A DNA stretch of 59,797 bases from Owenia fusiformis (Eukaryota > Annelida > Polychaeta > Sabellida > Oweniidae), in contig CAIIXF020000657.1 in NCBI GenBank assembly GCA_903813345.2, positions 1-59,797 of the forward strand, read 5' to 3'. The notes beneath the pieces were generated by a model. The model had not been told where the DNA came from, did no database searches, and saw only the letters and a list, made by a program, of their open reading frames with translations. The translations under genes were made by a program, and so were the position numbers. Position 1 is the first letter of the stretch; every line of letters starts with the position of its first letter. Below are positions 50,440-59,797 of this stretch, piece by piece.

Positions 50440-51370
50440 TTACGAAAGAAATTTTCTTCCGAAAATTGAAATTAATGGTATAAAATGATGTTATAGTTCA
50501 AGTTGAACAGAGTCGTGATGTCTGGTGTCATCTCGGGATGACACGTCTCCGGACGAGACACATTTAGGATGACACCCTCCTCGGATGAGTGTTACGAAAG
50601 AAATTTTCTTCCGAAAATTGAAATTAATGGTATAAAATGATGTTATAGTTCAAGTTGAACAGAGTCGTGATGTCTGGTGTCATCTCGGGATGACACGTCT
50701 CCGGACGAGACACATTTAGGATGACACCCTCCTCGGATGAGTGTTACGAAAGAAATTTTTCTTCCGAAAATTGAAATTAATGGTATAAAATGATGTTATA
50801 GTTCAAGTTGAACAGAGTCGTGATGTCTGGTGTCATCTCGGGATGACACGTCTCCGGACGAGACACATTTAGGATGACACCCTCCTCGGATGAGTGTTAC
50901 GAAAGAAATTTTTCTTCCGAAAATTGAAATTAATGGTATAAAATGATGTTATAGTTCAAGTTGAACAGAGTCGTGATGTCTGGTGTCATCTCGGGATGAC
51001 ACGTCTCCGGACGAGACACATTTAGGATGACACCCTCCTCGGATGAGTGTTACGAAAGAAATTTTCTTCCGAAAATTGAAATTAATGGTATAAAATGATG
51101 TTATAGTTCAAGTTGAACAGAGTCGTGATGTCTGGTGTCATCTCGGGATGACACGTCTCCGGACGAGACACATTTAGGATGACACCCTCCTCGGATGAGT
51201 GTTACGAAAGAAATTTTCTTCCGAAAATTGAAATTAATGGTATAAAATGATGTTATAGTTCAAGTTGAACAGAGTCGTGATGTCTGGTGTCATCTCGGGA
51301 TGACACGTCTCCGGACGAGACACATTTAGGATGACACCCTCCTCGGATGAGTGTTACGAAAGAAATTTTC
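50440..51370 (+). repeat. Block of 7 consecutive acgaaag-type units
   Basis: Seven units in a row (near 50445, 50597, 50750, 50902, 51055, 51207 and 51360) have the g variant, then the array returns to acgaaat. Most also have the T4 form aaattttcttcc, so two markers travel together. Confidence 0.75.
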
Positions 51371-54300
51371 TTCCGAAAATTGAAATTAATGGTATAAAAT
51401 GATGTTATAGTTCAAGTTGAACAGAGTCGTGATGTCTGGTGTCATCTCGGGATGACACGTCTCCGGACGAGACACATTTAGGATGACACCCTCCTCGGAT
51501 GAGTGTTACGAAATAAATTTTCTTCCGAAAATTGAAATTAATGGTATAAAATGATGTTATAGTTCAAGTTGAACAGAGTCGTGATGTCTGGTGTCATCTC
51601 GGGATGACACGTCTCCGGACGAGACACATTTAGGATGACACCCTCCTCGGATGAGTGTTACGAAATAAATTTTCTTCCGAAAATTGAAATTAATGGTATA
51701 AAATGATGTTATAGTTCAAGTTGAACAGAGTCGTGATGTCTGGTGTCATCTCGGGATGACACGTCTCCGGACGAGACACATTTAGGATGACACCCTCCTC
51801 GGATGAGTGTTACGAAATAAATTTTTCTTCCGAAAATTGAAATTAATGGTATAAAATGATGTTATAGTTCAAGTTGAACAGAGTCGTGATGTCTGGTGTC
51901 ATCTCGGGATGACACGTCTCCGGACGAGACACATTTAGGATGACACCCTCCTCGGATGAGTGTTACGAAATAAATTTTCTTCCGAAAATTGAAATTAATG
52001 GTATAAAATGATGTTATAGTTCAAGTTGAACAGAGTCGTGATGTCTGGTGTCATCTCGGGATGACACGTCTCCGGACGAGACACATTTAGGATGACACCC
52101 TCCTCGGATGAGTGTTACGAAATAAATTTTCTTCCGAAAATTGAAATTAATGGTATAAAATGATGTTATAGTTCAAGTTGAACAGAGTCGTGATGTCTGG
52201 TGTCATCTCGGGATGACACGTCTCCGGACGAGACACATTTAGGATGACACCCTCCTCGGATGAGTGTTACGAAATAAATTTTTCTTCCGAAAATTGAAAT
52301 TAATGGTATAAAATGATGTTATAGTTCAAGTTGAACAGAGTCGTGATGTCTGGTGTCATCTCGGGATGACACGTCTCCGGACGAGACACATTTAGGATGA
52401 CACCCTCCTCGGATGAGTGTTACGAAATAAATTTTCTTCCGAAAATTGAAATTAATGGTATAAAATGATGTTATAGTTCAAGTTGAACAGAGTCGTGATG
52501 TCTGGTGTCATCTCGGGATGACACGTCTCCGGACGAGACACATTTAGGATGACACCCTCCTCGGATGAGTGTTACGAAATAAATTTTCTTCCGAAAATTG
52601 AAATTAATGGTATAAAATGATGTTATAGTTCAAGTTGAACAGAGTCGTGATGTCTGGTGTCATCTCGGGATGACACGTCTCCGGACGAGACACATTTAGG
52701 ATGACACCCTCCTCGGATGAGTGTTACGAAATAAATTTTCTTCCGAAAATTGAAATTAATGGTATAAAATGATGTTATAGTTCAAGTTGAACAGAGTCGT
52801 GATGTCTGGTGTCATCTCGGGATGACACGTCTCCGGACGAGACACATTTAGGATGACACCCTCCTCGGATGAGTGTTACGAAATAAATTTTCTTCCGAAA
52901 ATTGAAATTAATGGTATAAAATGATGTTATAGTTCAAGTTGAACAGAGTCGTGATGTCTGGTGTCATCTCGGGATGACACGTCTCCGGACGAGACACATT
53001 TAGGATGACACCCTCCTCGGATGAGTGTTACGAAATAAATTTTTCTTCCGAAAATTGAAATTAATGGTATAAAATGATGTTATAGTTCAAGTTGAACAGA
53101 GTCGTGATGTCTGGTGTCATCTCGGGATGACACGTCTCCGGACGAGACACATTTAGGATGACACCCTCCTCGGATGAGTGTTACGAAATAAATTTTTCTT
53201 CCGAAAATTGAAATTAATGGTATAAAATGATGTTATAGTTCAAGTTGAACAGAGTCGTGATGTCTGGTGTCATCTCGGGATGACACGTCTCCGGACGAGA
53301 CACATTTAGGATGACACCCTCCTCGGATGAGTGTTACGAAATAAATTTTTCTTCCGAAAATTGAAATTAATGGTATAAAATGATGTTATAGTTCAAGTTG
53401 AACAGAGTCGTGATGTCTGGTGTCATCTCGGGATGACACGTCTCCGGACGAGACACATTTAGGATGACACCCTCCTCGGATGAGTGTTACGAAAGAAATT
53501 TTTCTTCCGAAAATTGAAATTAATGGTATAAAATGATGTTATAGTTCAAGTTGAACAGAGTCGTGATGTCTGGTGTCATCTCGGGATGACACGTCTCCGG
53601 ACGAGACACATTTAGGATGACACCCTCCTCGGATGAGTGTTACGAAATAAATTTTCTTCCGAAAATTGAAATTAATGGTATAAAATGATGTTATAGTTCA
53701 AGTTGAACAGAGTCGTGATGTCTGGTGTCATCTCGGGATGACACGTCTCCGGACGAGACACATTTAGGATGACACCCTCCTCGGATGAGTGTTACGAAAT
53801 AAATTTTTCTTCCGAAAATTGAAATTAATGGTATAAAATGATGTTATAGTTCAAGTTGAACAGAGTCGTGATGTCTGGTGTCATCTCGGGATGACACGTC
53901 TCCGGACGAGACACATTTAGGATGACACCCTCCTCGGATGAGTGTTACGAAATAAATTTTTCTTCCGAAAATTGAAATTAATGGTATAAAATGATGTTAT
54001 AGTTCAAGTTGAACAGAGTCGTGATGTCTGGTGTCATCTCGGGATGACACGTCTCCGGACGAGACACATTTAGGATGACACCCTCCTCGGATGAGTGTTA
54101 CGAAATAAATTTTTCTTCCGAAAATTGAAATTAATGGTATAAAATGATGTTATAGTTCAAGTTGAACAGAGTCGTGATGTCTGGTGTCATCTCGGGATGA
54201 CACGTCTCCGGACGAGACACATTTAGGATGACACCCTCCTCGGATGAGTGTTACGAAAGAAATTTTTCTTCCGAAAATTGAAATTAATGGTATAAAATGA

Positions 54301-57300
54301 TGTTATAGTTCAAGTTGAACAGAGTCGTGATGTCTGGTGTCATCTCGGGATGACACGTCTCCGGACGAGACACATTTAGGATGACACCCTCCTCGGATGA
54401 GTGTTACGAAATAAATTTTTCTTCCGAAAATTGAAATTAATGGTATAAAATGATGTTATAGTTCAAGTTGAACAGAGTCGTGATGTCTGGTGTCATCTCG
54501 GGATGACACGTCTCCGGACGAGACACATTTAGGATGACACCCTCCTCGGATGAGTGTTACGAAATAAATTTTTCTTCCGAAAATTGAAATTAATGGTATA
54601 AAATGATGTTATAGTTCAAGTTGAACAGAGTCGTGATGTCTGGTGTCATCTCGGGATGACACGTCTCCGGACGAGACACATTTAGGATGACACCCTCCTC
54701 GGATGAGTGTTACGAAATAAATTTTTCTTCCGAAAATTGAAATTAATGGTATAAAATGATGTTATAGTTCAAGTTGAACAGAGTCGTGATGTCTGGTGTC
54801 ATCTCGGGATGACACGTCTCCGGACGAGACACATTTAGGATGACACCCTCCTCGGATGAGTGTTACGAAATAAATTTTTCTTCCGAAAATTGAAATTAAT
54901 GGTATAAAATGATGTTATAGTTCAAGTTGAACAGAGTCGTGATGTCTGGTGTCATCTCGGGATGACACGTCTCCGGACGAGACACATTTAGGATGACACC
55001 CTCCTCGGATGAGTGTTACGAAATAAATTTTCTTCCGAAAATTGAAATTAATGGTATAAAATGATGTTATAGTTCAAGTTGAACAGAGTCGTGATGTCTG
55101 GTGTCATCTCGGGATGACACGTCTCCGGACGAGACACATTTAGGATGACACCCTCCTCGGATGAGTGTTACGAAATAAATTTTCTTCCGAAAATTGAAAT
55201 TAATGGTATAAAATGATGTTATAGTTCAAGTTGAACAGAGTCGTGATGTCTGGTGTCATCTCGGGATGACACGTCTCCGGACGAGACACATTTAGGATGA
55301 CACCCTCCTCGGATGAGTGTTACGAAATAAATTTTTCTTCCGAAAATTGAAATTAATGGTATAAAATGATGTTATAGTTCAAGTTGAACAGAGTCGTGAT
55401 GTCTGGTGTCATCTCGGGATGACACGTCTCCGGACGAGACACATTTAGGATGACACCCTCCTCGGATGAGTGTTACGAAATAAATTTTCTTCCGAAAATT
55501 GAAATTAATGGTATAAAATGATGTTATAGTTCAAGTTGAACAGAGTCGTGATGTCTGGTGTCATCTCGGGATGACACGTCTCCGGACGAGACACATTTAG
55601 GATGACACCCTCCTCGGATGAGTGTTACGAAATAAATTTTCTTCCGAAAATTGAAATTAATGGTATAAAATGATGTTATAGTTCAAGTTGAACAGAGTCG
55701 TGATGTCTGGTGTCATCTCGGGATGACACGTCTCCGGACGAGACACATTTAGGATGACACCCTCCTCGGATGAGTGTTACGAAATAAAATTTTTCTTCCG
55801 AAAATTGAAATTAATGGTATAAAATGATGTTATAGTTCAAGTTGAACAGAGTCGTGATGTCTGGTGTCATCTCGGGATGACACGTCTCCGGACGAGACAC
55901 ATTTAGGATGACACCCTCCTCGGATGAGTGTTACGAAATAAATTTTCTTCCGAAAATTGAAATTAATGGTATAAAATGATGTTATAGTTCAAGTTGAACA
56001 GAGTCGTGATGTCTGGTGTCATCTCGGGATGACACGTCTCCGGACGAGACACATTTAGGATGACACCCTCCTCGGATGAGTGTTACGAAATAAATTTTTC
56101 TTCCGAAAATTGAAATTAATGGTATAAAATGATGTTATAGTTCAAGTTGAACAGAGTCGTGATGTCTGGTGTCATCTCGGGATGACACGTCTCCGGACGA
56201 GACACATTTAGGATGACACCCTCCTCGGATGAGTGTTACGAAATAAATTTTCTTCCGAAAATTGAAATTAATGGTATAAAATGATGTTATAGTTCAAGTT
56301 GAACAGAGTCGTGATGTCTGGTGTCATCTCGGGATGACACGTCTCCGGACGAGACACATTTAGGATGACACCCTCCTCGGATGAGTGTTACGAAATAAAT
56401 TTTCTTCCGAAAATTGAAATTAATGGTATAAAATGATGTTATAGTTCAAGTTGAACAGAGTCGTGATGTCTGGTGTCATCTCGGGATGACACGTCTCCGG
56501 ACGAGACACATTTAGGATGACACCCTCCTCGGATGAGTGTTACGAAATAAATTTTTCTTCCGAAAATTGAAATTAATGGTATAAAATGATGTTATAGTTC
56601 AAGTTGAACAGAGTCGTGATGTCTGGTGTCATCTCGGGATGACACGTCTCCGGACGAGACACATTTAGGATGACACCCTCCTCGGATGAGTGTTACGAAA
56701 TAAATTTTTCTTCCGAAAATTGAAATTAATGGTATAAAATGATGTTATAGTTCAAGTTGAACAGAGTCGTGATGTCTGGTGTCATCTCGGGATGACACGT
56801 CTCCGGACGAGACACATTTAGGATGACACCCTCCTCGGATGAGTGTTACGAAATAAATTTTCTTCCGAAAATTGAAATTAATGGTATAAAATGATGTTAT
56901 AGTTCAAGTTGAACAGAGTCGTGATGTCTGGTGTCATCTCGGGATGACACGTCTCCGGACGAGACACATTTAGGATGACACCCTCCTCGGATGAGTGTTA
57001 CGAAATAAATTTTCTTCCGAAAATTGAAATTAATGGTATAAAATGATGTTATAGTTCAAGTTGAACAGAGTCGTGATGTCTGGTGTCATCTCGGGATGAC
57101 ACGTCTCCGGACGAGACACATTTAGGATGACACCCTCCTCGGATGAGTGTTACGAAATAAAATTTTCTTCCGAAAATTGAAATTAATGGTATAAAATGAT
57201 GTTATAGTTCAAGTTGAACAGAGTCGTGATGTCTGGTGTCATCTCGGGATGACACGTCTCCGGACGAGACACATTTAGGATGACACCCTCCTCGGATGAG

Positions 57301-59797
57301 TGTTACGAAATAAATTTTTCTTCCGAAAATTGAAATTAATGGTATAAAATGATGTTATAGTTCAAGTTGAACAGAGTCGTGATGTCTGGTGTCATCTCGG
57401 GATGACACGTCTCCGGACGAGACACATTTAGGATGACACCCTCCTCGGATGAGTGTTACGAAATAAATTTTTCTTCCGAAAATTGAAATTAATGGTATAA
57501 AATGATGTTATAGTTCAAGTTGAACAGAGTCGTGATGTCTGGTGTCATCTCGGGATGACACGTCTCCGGACGAGACACATTTAGGATGACACCCTCCTCG
57601 GATGAGTGTTACGAAATAAATTTTTCTTCCGAAAATTGAAATTAATGGTATAAAATGATGTTATAGTTCAAGTTGAACAGAGTCGTGATGTCTGGTGTCA
57701 TCTCGGGATGACACGTCTCCGGACGAGACACATTTAGGATGACACCCTCCTCGGATGAGTGTTACGAAATAAATTTTCTTCCGAAAATTGAAATTAATGG
57801 TATAAAATGATGTTATAGTTCAAGTTGAACAGAGTCGTGATGTCTGGTGTCATCTCGGGATGACACGTCTCCGGACGAGACACATTTAGGATGACACCCT
57901 CCTCGGATGAGTGTTACGAAATAAATTTTTCTTCCGAAAATTGAAATTAATGGTATAAAATGATGTTATAGTTCAAGTTGAACAGAGTCGTGATGTCTGG
58001 TGTCATCTCGGGATGACACGTCTCCGGACGAGACACATTTAGGATGACACCCTCCTCGGATGAGTGTTACGAAATAAATTTTTCTTCCGAAAATTGAAAT
58101 TAATGGTATAAAATGATGTTATAGTTCAAGTTGAACAGAGTCGTGATGTCTGGTGTCATCTCGGGATGACACGTCTCCGGACGAGACACATTTAGGATGA
58201 CACCCTCCTCGGATGAGTGTTACGAAATAAATTTTTCTTCCGAAAATTGAAATTAATGGTATAAAATGATGTATAGTTCAAGTTGAACAGAGTCGTGATG
58301 TCTGGTGTCATCTCGGGATGACACGTCTCCGGACGAGACACATTTAGGATGACACCCTCCTCGGATGAGTGTTACGAAATAAAATTTTTCTTCCGAAAAT
58401 TGAAATTAATGGTATAAAATGATGTTATAGTTCAAGTTGAACAGAGTCGTGATGTCTGGTGTCATCTCGGGATGACACGTCTCCGGACGAGACACATTTA
58501 GGATGACACCCTCCTCGGATGAGTGTTACGAAATAAAATTTTCTTCCGAAAATTGAAATTAATGGTATAAAATGATGTTATAGTTCAAGTTGAACAGAGT
58601 CGTGATGTCTGGTGTCATCTCGGGATGACACGTCTCCGGACGAGACACATTTAGGATGACACCCTCCTCGGATGAGTGTTACGAAATAAATTTTCTTCCG
58701 AAAATTGAAATTAATGGTATAAATGATGTTATAGTTCAAGTTGAACAGAGTCGTGATGTCTGGTGTCATCTCGGGATGACACGTCTCCGGACGAGACACA
58801 TTTAGGATGACACCCTCCTCGGATGAGTGTTACGAAATAAATTTTCTTCCGAAAATTGAAATTAATGGTATAAAATGATGTATAGTTCAAGTTGAACAGA
58901 GTCGTGATGTCTGGTGTCATCTCGGGATGACACGTCTCCGGACGAGACACATTTAGGATGACACCCTCCTCGGATGAGTGTTACGAAATAAATTTTCTTC
59001 CGAAAATTGAAATTAATGGTATAAAATGATGTTATAGTTCAAGTTGAACAGAGTCGTGATGTCTGGTGTCATCTCGGGATGACACGTCTCCGGACGAGAC
59101 ACATTTAGGATGACACCCTCCTCGGATGAGTGTTACGAAATAAATTTTTCTTCCGAAAATTGAAATTAATGGTATAAAATGATGTTATAGTTCAAGTTGA
59201 ACAGAGTCGTGATGTCTGGTGTCATCTCGGGATGACACGTCTCCGGACGAGACACATTTAGGATGACACCCTCCTCGGATGAGTGTTACGAAATAAATTT
59301 TCTTCCGAAAATTGAAATTAATGGTATAAAATGATGTTATAGTTCAAGTTGAACAGAGTCGTGATGTCTGGTGTCATCTCGGGATGACACGTCTCCGGAC
59401 GAGACACATTTAGGATGACACCCTCCTCGGATGAGTGTACGAAAAGAATTTTTCTTCCGAAAATTGAAATTAATGGTATAAATGATGTTATAGTTCAAGT
59501 TGAACAGAGTCGTGATGTCTGTGTCATCTCGGGATGACACGTCTACGGACGAGACACATTTAGGATGACACCCTCCTCGGATGAGTGTTACGAAAGAAAT
59601 TTTTCTTCCGAAAATTGAAATTAATGGTATAAAATGATGTTATAGTTCAAGTTGAACAGAGTCGTGATGTCTGGTGTCATCTCGGGATGACACGTCTCCG
59701 GACGAGACACATTTAGGAGACACCCTCCTCGGATGAGTGTTACGAAAGAAATTTTTCTTCCGAAAATTGAAATTAATGTATAAAATGATGTTATAGT

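Larger units (their letters stand above)
20011..59797 (+). repeat. Satellite family C, homogeneous 153-bp array (about 260 copies), continues past the edge
   Basis: Unit of 153 bp starting at gatgttatag (for example 20401-20553), with gtcgtgatgtctggtg, catttaggatgacaccc, gatgagtgttacgaaat and tcttccgaaaattg as diagnostic words. Most units differ only by one- or two-base indels (T4 or T5 in aattttcttcc; gatgtatag) or the t/g variant acgaaa(t/g)aaat. Every unit contains TATAAAAT. Because 153 is divisible by three, indels occasionally open 65-80 codon frames on the minus strand; these are periodic translations of the repeat with no protein-like conservation. The array passes off the right edge, so its true length is unknown. 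Confidence 0.97.

Noticed and set aside
30347-59540. Minus-strand reading frames of 65-80 codons (repeating SRPETCHPEMTPDITTLFNL)
   Set aside because: They are the satellite translated in one frame; the unit is 51 codons long and frames open only where indels remove the usual stop. No codon-level conservation and no protein features.
12231-59797. CRISPR-like array
   Set aside because: The whole 153-bp unit is repeated, with no unique spacers between short repeats, and the surroundings are eukaryotic.

Overview
The window looks like heterochromatin or a repeat-rich intergenic segment of an animal genome, probably a marine invertebrate; the species cannot be fixed from the sequence. The evidence is a Ty3/Gypsy LTR retrotransposon, tRNA-derived repeats, two terminal-inverted-repeat DNA transposons and about 50 kb of satellite DNA. 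I see no intact host gene and nothing bacterial: no operons, no rRNA and no CRISPR array.

Region 1 (1-7599, minus strand) is one decayed Ty3/Gypsy element entering from the left edge. Reading right to left it has a 478-bp 5' LTR with TATA box and AATAAA signal (7122-7599), a tRNA-His-type primer binding site (7101-7120), a first broken gag-like segment (about 6021-7052), a 2.2-kb non-coding spacer with a 32-bp minisatellite, a second and fuller gag (2303-3830), a candidate -1 slippery heptamer (2312-2318), and pol with protease, reverse transcriptase and RNase H (1-2294). Integrase and the 3' LTR lie beyond the window. Gag has a frameshift and an internal TGA, and pol has one TAG inside the reverse transcriptase, so this copy cannot make a full polyprotein.

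Region 2 (7600-9764) is AT-rich DNA without recognisable genes, followed by about seven tandem units of roughly 147 bp. Each carries a decayed tRNA-Gly-like segment on the minus strand.

Region 3 (9765-59797) is a satellite super-array made of related subfamilies that switch orientation twice. Family A (143 bp, plus orientation, about 10 copies) is diverged and interrupted by two mobile elements: a 491-bp element with a 9-bp target duplication and a 561-bp Tc1/mariner derivative with a TA duplication. Family B (153 bp, about 37 copies, 12231-17834) is inverted. Family D (153 bp, about 14 copies, 17841-20011) returns to plus orientation and is the inverted sister of B. Family C (153 bp, about 260 copies, 20011 to the right edge) is nearly homogeneous and passes off the end of the window. 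The picture is an old, transposon-hit array edge next to a young, actively homogenised core. Tracts with dense single-base indels (about 30.0-37.4 kb) suggest local consensus errors. The short minus-strand reading frames in the array are by-products of the repeat.
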